Origin: Bacillus renqingensis
GTDB taxonomy: Bacteria > Bacillota > Bacilli > Bacillales > Cytobacillaceae
Assembly: GCF_016464375.1 (NCBI RefSeq)
Contig: NZ_JADDIU010000031.1
Location: forward strand, 1-55,633
Length of the DNA: 55,633 bases
Reading direction: 5' to 3'
A program made the position numbers and the translations under genes. Positions 1 through 10,284 of this stretch are shown one piece after another; position 1 is the first letter of the stretch; every line of letters begins with the position of its first letter. The notes below the pieces were generated by a model. That model saw nothing but the letters and a program-made list of their open reading frames with translations. It did no database searches and was not told where the DNA came from.

Positions 1-17
1 GTAGGACGCTGCCGGGC
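1..17 (+). rRNA. rrf: 3' end of 5S rRNA (partial)
   Basis: The first bases, GTAGGACGCTGCCGGGC, match the conserved 3' terminal strand of Bacillaceae 5S rRNA (GTAGGACG followed by a C/G-rich closing strand), and a strong terminator follows. B. subtilis also has an rRNA operon directly upstream of csfB. Only the last stem strand is in the window, so the call rests on a short match plus position. The exact 3' end could be off by one or two bases. Confidence 0.75.
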
Positions 18-21
18 AATC

Positions 22-53
22 AAAAGACAATCTGTCATAGGTTGTCTTTTTTA
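22..53 (+). terminator. Intrinsic terminator of the upstream rRNA operon
   Basis: A 9-bp perfect stem (AAAAGACAA at 22-30 with TTGTCTTTT at 42-50) closes an 11-nt loop and ends in a T run. It lies five bases after the 5S end. Confidence 0.85.
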
Positions 54-139
54 AATTTACGAAATAAATCTCTAAGACATACACCCAAATAGAAAACCCA
101 ACATAAAATAATTTTATGGAAGCGAAAATTCAAAAAATT

Positions 140-169
140 GTTTACAAATAGGAATTAGCGGGCAGAATG
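140..169 (+). promoter_or_regulatory. Sigma-F (forespore) promoter of csfB
   Basis: GTTTA at 140-144 and GGGCAGAATG at 160-169 are separated by 15 bp. They match the sigma-F -35 (GYWTA) and -10 (GGNNANAHTR) consensus at every position. csfB is a known sigma-F target in B. subtilis. The expected start of transcription is about 175-177, which decides the csfB start codon. Confidence 0.8.
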
Positions 170-189
170 GGTGTATGGAGGTGGAGGAC

Positions 190-393
190 TTGAGTTCGAA
201 TTTAGCACATCATCATCTTGAAGAGAAATGCGTTATTTGTGAGAATCTAAAAGCCAAAGGTATACATCTATACACTTCTTTTATTTGTGCAGACTGTGAA
301 CATGAGTTAATTCAAACAGATACAAGTGATCCAAGATATAAATATTTCCTTAATCAGCTAAAGAAAATAACAACACCCGAAATTTTTTCATAA
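190..393 (+). CDS. csfB: Anti-sigma-G factor Gin (CsfB)
   Basis: Small zinc-binding protein that in B. subtilis binds and inhibits sigma-G (and mother-cell sigma-E), delaying late forespore gene expression. It has two CxxC knuckles (C14/C17 and C33/C36) and the family stretch IQTDTSDP near the C-terminus. I choose TTG at 190 (67 aa, close to the 64 aa of B. subtilis). An in-frame ATG at 175 falls on the predicted transcription start and lacks a ribosome site, whereas GGAGGTGGAGG at 177-187 sits just before the TTG. The gene stands alone, between the 5S terminator and its own terminator. The xpaC-yaaN pair that follows it in B. subtilis is absent. Confidence 0.9.
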   Translation: MSSNLAHHHLEEKCVICENLKAKGIHLYTSFICADCEHELIQTDTSDPRYKYFLNQLKKITTPEIFS

Positions 394-451
394 TAAGTAC
401 TATTGAGATTTATATAGAAAATATGGCCTGAGTGTCTCTAACAGGAATCAT

Positions 452-504
452 AAAATCCTGATTACAGAAAATGCATTGCTTTTTTTGTAATCAGGATTTT
501 TTGT
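452..504 (+). terminator. Intrinsic terminator of csfB
   Basis: A perfect 15-bp stem (452-466 with 486-500) has a 19-nt loop and is followed by a T-rich tail. It separates csfB from the decarboxylase gene. Confidence 0.85.
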
Positions 505-605
505 TTTTACGTAGAGAACAGAGTTGTTAAATCCATTCTCTTTTTCAAGCACCGGTATCACATTTTTGTTAAAATAAATAAGACTCTTAAAAGGAAGTAG
601 TATAT

Positions 606-2039
606 ATGGATGCACAATTGAGATTACCATTAGTGGATGCTTTAACGGAACATATCAAAAGGAACCCAATATCCTTTCATGTTCCCGGACATAAATACGG
701 CAGGATCTTTCCAAATTCAAGCGGTTTTTTTCAAGCGATTCTCCAGCTCGATGCAACAGAGTTATCAGGTTTAGATGATTTGCACGCACCAGATGGGGTG
801 ATATTAGAGGCGGAGGACCTTTTAACGAATCTATTTCAGGTGAAAAAGAGTTACTTTCTTGTCAATGGCTCAACCGTCGGCAACCTGGCGATGGTTATGA
901 CAGGATGTTCCGAAGATGATATTGTCCTTGTGCAAAGAAATTGCCATAAATCTATTATCAACGCCTTACAATTGGCAAAGGCCACACCGATATTTATCGA
1001 ACCGGAATATGACCCGGACGGGAAGGTAGCGGCTGGTGTTGAGGTAACAACGGTAAATGAAGCCCTTCTGTTATATCCGCAAGCGAAGGCGATTATTTTA
1101 ACTTACCCGAATTATTATGGAATGGTCTATGACTTAAAGGGAATCATCGATGTGGCCCATGATCGGAAAATCCCTGTTTTAGTCGATGAAGCACATGGGG
1201 CCCACTTTATCGTAGGCGGTCCTTTTCCGAAATCGGCAGTGAGTTTGGGTGCTGATATCGTCGTACAATCGGCCCATAAGACACTTCCGGCGATGACGAT
1301 GGGGTCGTTTTTACATTTTAATAGCGAGCTTTTATCCAATCATAAGGTGAAAAACAACCTGGAAATATTCCAATCAAGCAGCCCGTCCTATCCCATTATG
1401 GCATCCCTGGATATAGCGAGACATTATTTGGCTGCATATAGAGAAGAAGATATCTCCTATTTACTTAAAAAAATTACCGAATTTAAGAAGCAGCTAAAAG
1501 ACATTTCCGCAATTAAAGTAGTAGATTTCCATGGTGACCCCCTAAAAATCACGGTTCAGTCCAGATGCAGATTAAACGGGTTTGAATTGCAAAAGGAATT
1601 AGAATTACGTTCCATTTTTCCAGAACTGGCAGACCCAAATAATGTGCTGTTTATTTTTCCTTTATTAAAAAATGGACAAGAGTATCTACTGGAAGAGGCT
1701 GCAGCAAAGATAAAAAGGGTTTTAGCAGATCTTCCCTTCATGGAAAGAGAAGTGGAATATGTAATGAATGAGGAGAAAATCTCCCGGCTGGCTGTGAGTT
1801 ATCAGGAAATGACAAGGCTGACGAAGAAGGTCATAAGCATCGAGGAATCGGCAGGGCACATTAGTGCCGAACAGATTATCCCTTATCCACCAGGTATTCC
1901 ACTGCTTTTACCAGGAGAACGGATTACAGGGCAGAAGCTCGCCCAGTTGCAGCGGCTGGTAGAACTAGGAGCCAGGTTTCATGGAGGTCCATTCGTCAAA
2001 CAAGGACAGATAGAAGTTTTTCACAGCTATAGAACGTAA
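606..2039 (+). CDS. yaaO: Orn/Lys/Arg decarboxylase family protein (YaaO-like)
   Basis: PLP-dependent fold-type I enzyme of the group that includes B. subtilis SpeA (arginine decarboxylase) and YaaO. The 477-aa length matches YaaO (about 480 aa). Visible features are the N-terminal FHVPGHK motif, the cofactor aspartate in DEAHGAH (D194, H197) and the Schiff-base lysine in SAHKT (K225). A C-terminal domain carries PYPPGIPLL, typical of the family. The substrate cannot be read from sequence: arginine, lysine and ornithine are all possible, so I keep the family name. The ribosome site AAGGAAG precedes ATG 606. The gene is directly followed by tmk (23-nt gap), so the two probably share a transcript. 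Confidence 0.9.
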   Translation: MDAQLRLPLVDALTEHIKRNPISFHVPGHKYGRIFPNSSGFFQAILQLDATELSGLDDLHAPDGVILEAEDLLTNLFQVKKSYFLVNGSTVGNLAMVMTGCSEDDIVLVQRNCHKSIINALQLAKATPIFIEPEYDPDGKVAAGVEVTTVNEALLLYPQAKAIILTYPNYYGMVYDLKGIIDVAHDRKIPVLVDEAHGAHFIVGGPFPKSAVSLGADIVVQSAHKTLPAMTMGSFLHFNSELLSNHKVKNNLEIFQSSSPSYPIMASLDIARHYLAAYREEDISYLLKKITEFKKQLKDISAIKVVDFHGDPLKITVQSRCRLNGFELQKELELRSIFPELADPNNVLFIFPLLKNGQEYLLEEAAAKIKRVLADLPFMEREVEYVMNEEKISRLAVSYQEMTRLTKKVISIEESAGHISAEQIIPYPPGIPLLLPGERITGQKLAQLQRLVELGARFHGGPFVKQGQIEVFHSYRT

Positions 2040-2062
2040 CAGGTTTGGAGGTTTCAATAGAG

Positions 2063-2686
2063 ATGAAAAGTGGTACATTTATTACATTTGAGGGGCCTGA
2101 TGGTGCCGGGAAGACAACCATTATTCGGCTGGTGGCTAAACAGCTTAAAAACGTATTGTTAACGAGAGAACCGGGAGGGATTGAGATTGCGGAGCAAATC
2201 CGCCGGGTGATCTTAGACAGAGACAATACAGCGATGGACCCGCGTACAGAAGCCTTGCTTTATGCTGCTGCAAGGCGTCAACACCTAATCGAACGAGTGA
2301 AGCCGGCACTGGATGAAGGAAGAATCGTCTTGTGTGATCGCTTTGTTGATAGTTCACTTGCTTATCAAGGTTACGCCCGCAACTTGGGGATTGACGAAGT
2401 ATATATGATTAATCAATTTGCCATTGAACAAATGATGCCAGAGTTAACGATTTACTTCGATATTGAGCCGGAATTGGGCTTGAAGCGGATAAATAAAAAT
2501 AAAGGCAGAGAAATTAACCGCCTGGACTTAGAGGATCTTGAATTCCACCGAAGGGTACGGGAAGGGTATCACATCCTGCTGGAACGTTTTCCAAATAGAA
2601 TGGTAAAAATAGATGCTTCCGGAACGGTGGAAGAGATTCTGCAAAAAACGCTTCAAATTGTAGTAAACAAACTAGCCACAAACTAG
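2063..2686 (+). CDS. tmk: Thymidylate kinase
   Basis: Phosphorylates dTMP to dTDP with ATP, an essential step in dTTP synthesis. The P-loop GPDGAGKT lies at residues 11-18, followed by the DRFVDSS motif that binds dTMP. At 207 aa it has the usual length. ATG 2063 is the start because GGAGG at 2047-2051 is its ribosome site; a TTG at 2045 overlaps that site and is not credible. The last codons and the stop lie inside a tandem array of 11-bp repeats, so the C-terminus depends on repeat copy number. Confidence 0.95.
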   Translation: MKSGTFITFEGPDGAGKTTIIRLVAKQLKNVLLTREPGGIEIAEQIRRVILDRDNTAMDPRTEALLYAAARRQHLIERVKPALDEGRIVLCDRFVDSSLAYQGYARNLGIDEVYMINQFAIEQMMPELTIYFDIEPELGLKRINKNKGREINRLDLEDLEFHRRVREGYHILLERFPNRMVKIDASGTVEEILQKTLQIVVNKLATN

Positions 2687-2710
2687 CCACAAACTAGCCA
2701 CAAACTAGCC
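2667..2710 (+). repeat. Four perfect tandem copies of an 11-bp unit over the tmk stop codon
   Basis: The unit ACAAACTAGCC occurs four times head to tail without mismatch (2667, 2678, 2689, 2700). The tmk stop codon TAG (2684-2686) is in the second copy. The last copy supplies the 5' arm of the terminator that follows. Because 11 is not a multiple of three, loss or gain upstream of the stop would shift frame, although every unit contains a TAG. Confidence 0.95.
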
Positions 2711-2733
2711 TTGCGTTTTGCAGGGCTTTTTTT
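2707..2733 (+). terminator. Intrinsic terminator after tmk
   Basis: AGCCTTGC (2707-2714) pairs with GCAGGGCT (2720-2727) with one G-T wobble, followed by seven T in total. Its left arm is borrowed from the final 11-bp repeat unit. Confidence 0.8.
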
Positions 2734-2782
2734 AGAAAAATCACTGCTTACATTTATTGTGAATGAAAGAAGCAGGATAAAC

Positions 2783-2791
2783 TGCTATAAT
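2783..2791 (+). promoter_or_regulatory. Extended -10 promoter of the darA operon
   Basis: TGCTATAAT is a perfect extended -10 element 49 bases before the darA start. No good -35 is seen at the normal distance, as is common for extended -10 promoters. It likely drives darA, holB, ricT and yabA. Confidence 0.6.
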
Positions 2792-2809
2792 ATAGGAAAA
2801 GGAAACTAG

Positions 2810-3169
<360 letters not shown>

Positions 3170-3180
3170 TGAAGTGAGTG

Positions 3181-4194
3181 ATGAGCTTGGGAAAAACATG
3201 GGAGCAATTAGAGGAGCTGCAGCCAGTTGTATTAAAAATGTTACGAAACAGTCTGCTGAAACAGCGAGTGGCCCATGCGTACCTTTTTGAAGGAGCAAAG
3301 GGAACAGGGAAAAAGGATGTAGGTCTGTTGCTAACCAAGGCTCTCTTCTGTGAGTCATTAATCGACGGCTATAAACCGTGTGAAACCTGCCATCAATGCC
3401 GCCGAATAAATAGCGGCAATCACCCCGACGTCCATCTGGTGGAGCCTGATGGTCAGTCTATTAAGGTTGACCAAATTAGAAACTTACAAGCAGAGTTTTC
3501 CAAAAAAGGGGTAGAATCGTTGAAAAAGGTCTACCTGATTGTCGATGCTGATAAAATGAGTGTCAGCGCAGCCAATAGTTTGTTAAAGTTTCTTGAGGAG
3601 CCAGGGGCGCAAACAGTGGCCTTTTTATTAACGGAGCAGCCCCAGCAAATGCTGCCAACGATACTCTCAAGGTGCCAAATTCTAACATTCCAGCCGCTTT
3701 CCCCAAATGTCATGGTCAATCAATTATTGGAAAATGGCGTCCATCCACAGAAAGCGTACATTTTAGCCCAACTAACAAGTAACTTGGAAGAAGCACTGGA
3801 ACTAAATGTAGATGAATGGTTTGCACAAGCCCAAAATATAGTGGTAAAATTGTATGAAGGATTGAAAAAAAATCGCCTTGAGGCGATGGTCATGCTTCAA
3901 AGCGATTGGTTTCAACACTTTAAAGAGAAAGAACAGCTTCATCGTGGTCTAGATTTGTTACTTCTTTTTTTTAAGGATTTACTATATATCCAATTGGAAA
4001 AGCAAGAGCAAATTGTTTTTAAGGGAGAAATGGAACGGTTAAAGCAATTTGCCTTAAATACATCAGGGCGGCGTCTAACAGATACAATGTCAGCTATACT
4101 CGAAGCGAAAAGGAAACTCGATGCGAATATGAATCCTCAGCTGATGATGGAACAGCTTGTGCTTAAAATTCAGGAGGGATCAACCTTTGTATGA
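3181..4194 (+). CDS. holB: DNA polymerase III subunit delta'
   Basis: Part of the clamp-loader complex that places the DnaN sliding clamp on primed DNA. It has an AAA+ P-loop-like GAKGTGK (38-44), a zinc knuckle (C57, C67, C70, C73) and the clamp-loader segment SAANSLLKFLEEP. The 337-aa length is normal. A GTG directly before the ATG is an alternative start. The ribosome site (GAAGTGAG) is weak, which suggests translation coupling to darA, 11 bases upstream. It overlaps ricT at its 3' end. Confidence 0.93.
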   Translation: MSLGKTWEQLEELQPVVLKMLRNSLLKQRVAHAYLFEGAKGTGKKDVGLLLTKALFCESLIDGYKPCETCHQCRRINSGNHPDVHLVEPDGQSIKVDQIRNLQAEFSKKGVESLKKVYLIVDADKMSVSAANSLLKFLEEPGAQTVAFLLTEQPQQMLPTILSRCQILTFQPLSPNVMVNQLLENGVHPQKAYILAQLTSNLEEALELNVDEWFAQAQNIVVKLYEGLKKNRLEAMVMLQSDWFQHFKEKEQLHRGLDLLLLFFKDLLYIQLEKQEQIVFKGEMERLKQFALNTSGRRLTDTMSAILEAKRKLDANMNPQLMMEQLVLKIQEGSTFV

Positions 4195-5014
4195 TGTTGT
4201 AGGAGTGCGCTTTAAAAAGGCAGGAAAAATCTATTATTTTGATCCTGGAGACCTCCCCATTCAAAAGGGTGACTTTGTCATCGTTGAAACTGTCCGCGGG
4301 GTTGAATATGGTAAAGCGGTCATTCCTCGTAAACAAGTAGGGGAGCACGATGTGGTTCTCCCATTAAAAAAGGTAGTCAGAATTGCGGATCAAAAGGATC
4401 GGATGATTGTCGATGAAAACAAACAGGCTGCCGAAGAAGCATATGAATTGTGTAATGAGAAAGTACTGGAACATCAGCTGGATATGAAGCTAGTTGATGT
4501 TGAATATACATTTGATCGTAATAAAATCATTTTTTACTTTACTGCCGATGGAAGAGTCGATTTCCGTGAGCTCGTGAAAGATTTAGCGGCCATTTTTCGG
4601 ACAAGAATTGAACTAAGGCAAATCGGTGTCCGTGATGAGGCAAAGATGCTTGGCGGAATTGGTCCGTGCGGAAGAATGCTGTGCTGCTCCACGTTTCTAG
4701 GTGACTTTGATCCAGTATCCATTAAAATGGCGAAGGATCAAAATTTATCGTTAAATCCTACAAAAATTTCCGGTTTGTGCGGCAGGCTCATGTGCTGCTT
4801 AAAATATGAAAATGACGAATACGAATCGGCAAAAGAGGCACTGCCTGATTTAGGTGAAATCATTGATACACCAAATGGTGCTGGGAAAGTAGTAGGATTA
4901 AATATACTAGAACGGGTGCTTCAGGTTGAATTAACAGAACAAGAGCGGGTTCTTGAGTATACATTAGATGAAATTCTTAAAGAAGGTGCCTTTTCTATAC
5001 AATCCACAGATTAA
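4187..5014 (+). CDS. ricT: Regulatory iron-sulphur protein RicT (YaaT)
   Basis: PSP1-domain protein. In B. subtilis RicA, RicF and RicT form the Y-complex, which binds 4Fe-4S clusters, works with RNase Y in mRNA maturation, and is needed for sporulation, competence and biofilm formation. Six cysteines sit in two matching motifs, CGRMLCC and CGRLMCC, beside the strongly conserved [12 protein letters not shown] segment. TTG 4187 is chosen because CAGGAGGG (4171-4178) precedes it and the protein then begins [11 protein letters not shown] as in relatives (275 aa). It overlaps holB by eight bases, so the two are translationally coupled. Confidence 0.94.
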   Translation: MYDVVGVRFKKAGKIYYFDPGDLPIQKGDFVIVETVRGVEYGKAVIPRKQVGEHDVVLPLKKVVRIADQKDRMIVDENKQAAEEAYELCNEKVLEHQLDMKLVDVEYTFDRNKIIFYFTADGRVDFRELVKDLAAIFRTRIELRQIGVRDEAKMLGGIGPCGRMLCCSTFLGDFDPVSIKMAKDQNLSLNPTKISGLCGRLMCCLKYENDEYESAKEALPDLGEIIDTPNGAGKVVGLNILERVLQVELTEQERVLEYTLDEILKEGAFSIQSTD

Positions 5015-5027
5015 TGAGGTGGAAGAC

Positions 5028-5423
5028 GTGGATAAGAAGGAAATATTCGAATCGGTAAGTAATATGGAAACACAAATTGGCCATCTATATCAGCAGCTGG
5101 GGGAATTAAAACAGCATTTAGCTGAAATACTGGAAGAGAATCATTATTTAAAGATTGAAAATGAACATCTTAGACGCCGTTTAAAAGTGATCACGGAAGA
5201 GGACAGGGCTGCACTAGAGGATGAAACGACCCCAGATGGGGACGCGGCTGATGGAGAACCCCGGTCTGTGTCTCCTAATGTGAAGCCGTTTGATGTTGGT
5301 GAAGGATATGATAATCTTGCCCGGCTTTATCATGAAGGATTTCATATTTGTAATCTCCATTTTGGAAGTCTGCGTAAGGATGGAGATTGCTTGTTCTGTC
5401 TTTCCTTTCTCAATAAAAAATAA
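5028..5423 (+). CDS. yabA: Replication initiation control protein YabA
   Basis: Negative regulator of replication initiation that bridges DnaA and the clamp DnaN. The N-terminal half is a leucine-rich coiled coil (about residues 5-50), then an acidic proline-containing linker, then a C-terminal zinc domain with C-x-H and CLFCLSF motifs. GTG 5028 with GAGGTGGA upstream gives [10 protein letters not shown], matching relatives (131 aa against 119 in B. subtilis; the linker is longer). Frame-open codons upstream overlap ricT and are unlikely to be translated. Confidence 0.93.
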   Translation: MDKKEIFESVSNMETQIGHLYQQLGELKQHLAEILEENHYLKIENEHLRRRLKVITEEDRAALEDETTPDGDAADGEPRSVSPNVKPFDVGEGYDNLARLYHEGFHICNLHFGSLRKDGDCLFCLSFLNKK

Positions 5424-5429
5424 TTTGAA

Positions 5430-5460
5430 AGAGGCTGGGATTAAGCAGCCTCTATTTTTA
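5430..5460 (+). terminator. Intrinsic terminator of the darA-yabA operon
   Basis: AGAGGCTG (5430-5437) pairs perfectly with CAGCCTCT (5446-5453) and is followed by an A/T tail rich in T. Confidence 0.8.
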
Positions 5461-5552
5461 TATATCTAGGATTTCCCTATTCGGAGTAATTAGAGTCCGT
5501 CTACTTATGCGAATTCCTGGGTTTTGCGATAATGTAAAGAAGGATGGTAGTA

Positions 5553-6296
5553 GTGGTCAAATTAAAGGAAGATGAGCGCTTAGACTATTTGTTAGCAGAA
5601 AATTTACGAATCATTCAAAGCCCGTCTGTTTTTGCTTTTTCACTGGATGCAGTCTTGTTGGCAAGGTTTGTCTATGTTCCGATCCAGAAGGGTAAGTTGC
5701 TTGATCTTTGCAGTGGGAATGGGGTAATCCCGCTATTTTTAAGTGCCAAGACCAAGGGAGATATAACGGGGGTAGAGATACAGCCGCGGCTATACGATAT
5801 GGCGGTAAGAAGCATTGAATATAACGGCCTTCAGCACCGCCTGCACATGATCCTTGGGGATATAAAGGAGATGCCAAAGCAGTTAGGTTATGGGAAATTT
5901 GATGTCGTAACCTGTAATCCGCCTTATTTTGCCACCCCGCCAAAGAGCGAAATGAATCCCAATGAGCATCTAGCCATCGCCCGTCATGAAATTTATTGTA
6001 CATTGGAAGATGCGATCAAGGTGGCAAGTGATTTAGTTAGGCAGGGCGGGAAGGTCGCGTTTGTACACCGCCCTGGGCGGCTGATCGATATCATTACACT
6101 GATGCGCCGCTATCGATTAGAACCAAAGCGGATTCAATTCGTCTACCCGAAGGCAGGGAAGGATGCCAATACACTGTTAGTGGAGGCCATCAAGGATGGA
6201 CGCCCGGATTTAAAAATTGAAAAACCGCTGATTGTTTATGATGATAAGAATGAATACACGAGGGAAATAAGAGAGATTTTATATGGAGAGTCATGA
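5553..6296 (+). CDS. yabB: tRNA1(Val) (adenine37-N6)-methyltransferase family protein (YabB)
   Basis: SAM-dependent N6-adenine methyltransferase of the TrmN6 type, which modifies A37 next to the tRNA anticodon in E. coli. Motif I is seen as [11 protein letters not shown] and the catalytic motif IV as NPPY. Start choice: ATG 5544 abuts the only ribosome site (AAAGAAGG, 5536-5543), while GTG 5553 is nine bases away, so GTG is preferred; either gives 247-250 aa. It overlaps yazA by 14 bases, and rsmI follows, forming a three-gene RNA-modification unit. The target tRNA in this organism is inferred from the family only. Confidence 0.9.
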   Translation: MVKLKEDERLDYLLAENLRIIQSPSVFAFSLDAVLLARFVYVPIQKGKLLDLCSGNGVIPLFLSAKTKGDITGVEIQPRLYDMAVRSIEYNGLQHRLHMILGDIKEMPKQLGYGKFDVVTCNPPYFATPPKSEMNPNEHLAIARHEIYCTLEDAIKVASDLVRQGGKVAFVHRPGRLIDIITLMRRYRLEPKRIQFVYPKAGKDANTLLVEAIKDGRPDLKIEKPLIVYDDKNEYTREIREILYGES

Positions 6297-6570
6297 ACAC
6301 TATTTTTATGTTCTTACTTGTGCGGACGGCAGTCTTTATGGGGGTTATACCAATAATCTTGAGCGGAGGATTAAGCTTCACAACGAAGGGAAAGGGGCTA
6401 AATATACACGCGGCAGGGGCCCAGTTACGCTTACTTTTGCTAAAAGCTATGACAACAAAAGTGCGGCTATGAAGGCAGAGTACCATTTCAAGCAATTGTC
6501 ACGGAAACAGAAGTTGGAATTTATCGTAAGAGAGACGGGTGATAACGATGTGGCAACAGAAAAGCTTTGA
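6283..6570 (+). CDS. yazA: GIY-YIG nuclease superfamily protein YazA
   Basis: Small single-domain GIY-YIG protein (95 aa) of the UPF0213 family. The motif appears as [16 protein letters not shown] near the N-terminus, followed by a conserved arginine in NNLERRI, the histidine in [11 protein letters not shown] and a glutamate in KAEYHFKQ. The fold is a nuclease fold, but the biological substrate is not known. It overlaps both neighbours (14 bases with yabB, 23 with rsmI), implying tight coupling. Confidence 0.92.
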   Translation: MESHEHYFYVLTCADGSLYGGYTNNLERRIKLHNEGKGAKYTRGRGPVTLTFAKSYDNKSAAMKAEYHFKQLSRKQKLEFIVRETGDNDVATEKL

Positions 6571-7423
6571 CCATGAGGAGCAGGAAGGGATCCTTTATCT
6601 TGTTCCTACCCCGATTGGAAATTTAGAGGATATGAGCTTTCGAGCGGTAAGGATTTTAAAAGAAGCAAACCTAATTGCCGCAGAGGATACAAGAAATACA
6701 AGAAAATTGCTGCATTACTTTGAAATTGATACCCCATTAGTCAGTTACCATGAGCACAATAAGAAAGTAAGTGGGGAGAAGCTGATCCAAAAGCTAAAGG
6801 ACGGGGTAAAGGTAGCTTTAGTCAGTGATGCTGGAATGCCGGGGATTTCTGATCCCGGGTTCGAACTTGTTAGCGGGGCGATAAAGGAACAAATCCCAGT
6901 GGTGCCGCTTCCGGGTGCAAACGCGGCGTTAACCTCATTGATTGCTTCGGGATTATCATGCCAGCCGTTTTATTTTTTTGGCTTTCTTCACCGTAACAAG
7001 CGTGAAAAGCTGGAACAGTTGGCGAGCTTAAAGCGGCAGACGGCAACGCTTATCTTTTATGAGTCACCGCACCGGCTGAAAGAAACCTTGACACTTTTGG
7101 AACAAGTCTTTGGCAACAGAGAAATTGCCTTATGCCGGGAATTGACGAAAAGGTTTGAAGAGTTTATTAGAGGAAGTCTTCATGAAGTCATCCAATGGAC
7201 AAATGAACACGAAATTCGTGGAGAATTTTGTGTGATTGTGGAAGGCTCCAAGGATCAAGCAGAAGAAATAGATAGCTGGTGGACCACTTTAACCATTGAG
7301 GAACATGTGAATCATTATATTTCGGTTAAACAGCAAACCACCAAAGAGGCGATTAAACAAACAGCTAAGGACCGGGGATTACATAAGCGTGAAGTTTATC
7401 AGGCCTATCATATTGATAAATAA
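6548..7423 (+). CDS. rsmI: 16S rRNA (cytidine1402-2'-O)-methyltransferase
   Basis: Adds the 2'-O-methyl group to C1402 in the decoding centre of 16S rRNA. It belongs to the tetrapyrrole methylase fold: the N-terminal YLVPTPIGNLEDMSFRA, then AAEDTRNT, VSDAGMPGISDPG and VPLPGANAA are diagnostic. ATG 6548 gives 291 aa, as in B. subtilis (292). An upstream GTG (6539) is in frame but too close to the ribosome site AGAGAGACGGG. A bidirectional terminator shared with abrB ends the operon. Confidence 0.95.
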   Translation: MWQQKSFDHEEQEGILYLVPTPIGNLEDMSFRAVRILKEANLIAAEDTRNTRKLLHYFEIDTPLVSYHEHNKKVSGEKLIQKLKDGVKVALVSDAGMPGISDPGFELVSGAIKEQIPVVPLPGANAALTSLIASGLSCQPFYFFGFLHRNKREKLEQLASLKRQTATLIFYESPHRLKETLTLLEQVFGNREIALCRELTKRFEEFIRGSLHEVIQWTNEHEIRGEFCVIVEGSKDQAEEIDSWWTTLTIEEHVNHYISVKQQTTKEAIKQTAKDRGLHKREVYQAYHIDK

Positions 7424-7427
7424 ATGC

Positions 7428-7470
7428 AAAAAAAAAACTCCAGTACCATATTTGGGTCTGGGGTTTTTAA
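7428..7470. terminator. Bidirectional terminator between rsmI and abrB
   Basis: An 11-bp stem (7433-7443 with 7458-7468, one G-T pair) is flanked by an A run on the left and ends in five T on the right. It can end both rsmI on the plus strand and abrB on the minus strand. Confidence 0.85.
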
Positions 7471-7479
7471 ATCGATTTC

Positions 7480-7764
7480 TTATTTTGCTAATTCAAAGCT
7501 GTTTTGAATTTCTTTAATTAATTGTTCTGCACCTTCACGGCTTAGAATGATTTTTCCACCAGCAAGTGATAGATTATCATCAGAAACTTCCCCGGTAACT
7601 TGACAAGTCATATTTGGCTTGTATTTTTTCAAGATAATGCGATCGTCGTCAACATAAATTTCGAGCGCATCTTTTTCAGCAATGCCAAGAGTACGTCTTA
7701 GTTCAATAGGAATAACCACGCGACCTAATTCATCAACTTTACGAACAATACCTGTAGATTTCAT
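7480..7764 (-). CDS. abrB: Transition-state regulator AbrB
   Basis: DNA-binding swapped-hairpin protein that represses post-exponential genes (for example spoVG and spo0H in B. subtilis) during growth. The 94-aa sequence is nearly identical to B. subtilis AbrB through the N-terminal DNA-binding domain (STGIVRKVDELGRVVIPIE). The C-terminal multimerisation domain differs only in details. It is the only minus-strand gene here. GAGGGGAG lies upstream of the start. A sigma-A promoter and tandem Spo0A boxes upstream show the usual control: Spo0A-P shuts abrB off at the onset of stationary phase. Confidence 0.97.
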   Translation of the reverse strand: MKSTGIVRKVDELGRVVIPIELRRTLGIAEKDALEIYVDDDRIILKKYKPNMTCQVTGEVSDDNLSLAGGKIILSREGAEQLIKEIQNSFELAK

Positions 7765-7812
7765 TTTTTAATCTCCCCTCACTATTAAACTAGGATTTTC
7801 TTATCTAATAAA

Positions 7813-7829
7813 TTCGTCATTGTTCGACA
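7813..7829 (-). promoter_or_regulatory. Tandem Spo0A boxes in the abrB leader
   Basis: On the minus strand TGTCGAA (7823-7829) and TGACGAA (7813-7819) match the 0A box (TGNCGAA) exactly and lie 10 bp apart, one helical turn. They fall about 10-26 bases downstream of the predicted abrB transcription start, the arrangement by which Spo0A-P represses abrB in B. subtilis. A further TGTCGAA lies at 7987-7993 on the minus strand. Confidence 0.8.
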
Positions 7830-7845
7830 AATTTCTTATGAATTT

Positions 7846-7874
7846 ATGATACCAGCACTTCCCATATTCGTCAA
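7846..7874 (-). promoter_or_regulatory. Sigma-A promoter of abrB
   Basis: Read on the minus strand, TTGACG (7869-7874) and TATCAT (7846-7851) are spaced 17 bp. Transcription should start near 7839. The rest of the 7765-8222 gap holds this promoter, the Spo0A boxes, the metG promoter and A/T-rich DNA without a coding signal. Confidence 0.8.
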
Positions 7875-8126
7875 TAATTTATTTTGAAAAATAAGGGAAA
7901 ATTTTTAAAAGTAAGCAATCATTAGGGTTCAAAGTTTTTGCGTAGATAGGGTATTATAATATAGGGTTATTTTTTAAGTTGTTTTTTTCGACAAATTCCT
8001 ACAAAAACAGCATTATACTCTTCGAATATGGTAAACTTTTTATGGGCGTAAAAGGAAAAAATTTTAAAATTGTGGAAAAGGGGCAACCACGCATCTTATT
8101 TTGAATAGATAGGGGGGACCGGTTTC

Positions 8127-8155
8127 TTGCACGAAATGCTATTTTTCGGTATATT
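8127..8155 (+). promoter_or_regulatory. Probable sigma-A promoter of metG
   Basis: TTGCAC (8127-8132) and TATATT (8150-8155) are spaced 17 bp and predict a leader of about 60 bases before metG. I see no T-box or S-box structure in this short leader. Confidence 0.6.
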
Positions 8156-8195
8156 TTGATGATAGGAAAGAGAAAAAATAGGCAATACTTGTTAG

Positions 8196-10190
<1,995 letters not shown>

Positions 10191-10194
10191 CAAC

Positions 10195-10243
10195 AAGGGG
10201 GATGTTCCACGTGAAACAAATTTCGTGGCATTTCCCTTTTTTT
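10195..10243 (+). terminator. Intrinsic terminator of metG
   Basis: CCACG (10207-10211) pairs with CGTGG (10224-10228). After a small bulge the outer strand AAGGGGGATG pairs with the segment up to 10238, followed by a run of T. Confidence 0.75.
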
Positions 10244-10284
10244 ATTCATTATTTGACACTGATAATAAAAAAGGAGTCTTGACG

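Noticed and set aside
5525..5533. TGCGATAAT, an extended -10 before yabB
   Set aside because: It would start transcription at about 5540, leaving the message without its ribosome site, so it is probably chance.
7867..7873. Third Spo0A box (TGACGAA, minus strand) at abrB
   Set aside because: It coincides with the -35 hexamer TTGACG of the abrB promoter, so the match is explained by that.
10253..10266. TTGACA followed by GATAAT before tatD
   Set aside because: The elements are only two bases apart and no -10 lies at normal spacing.
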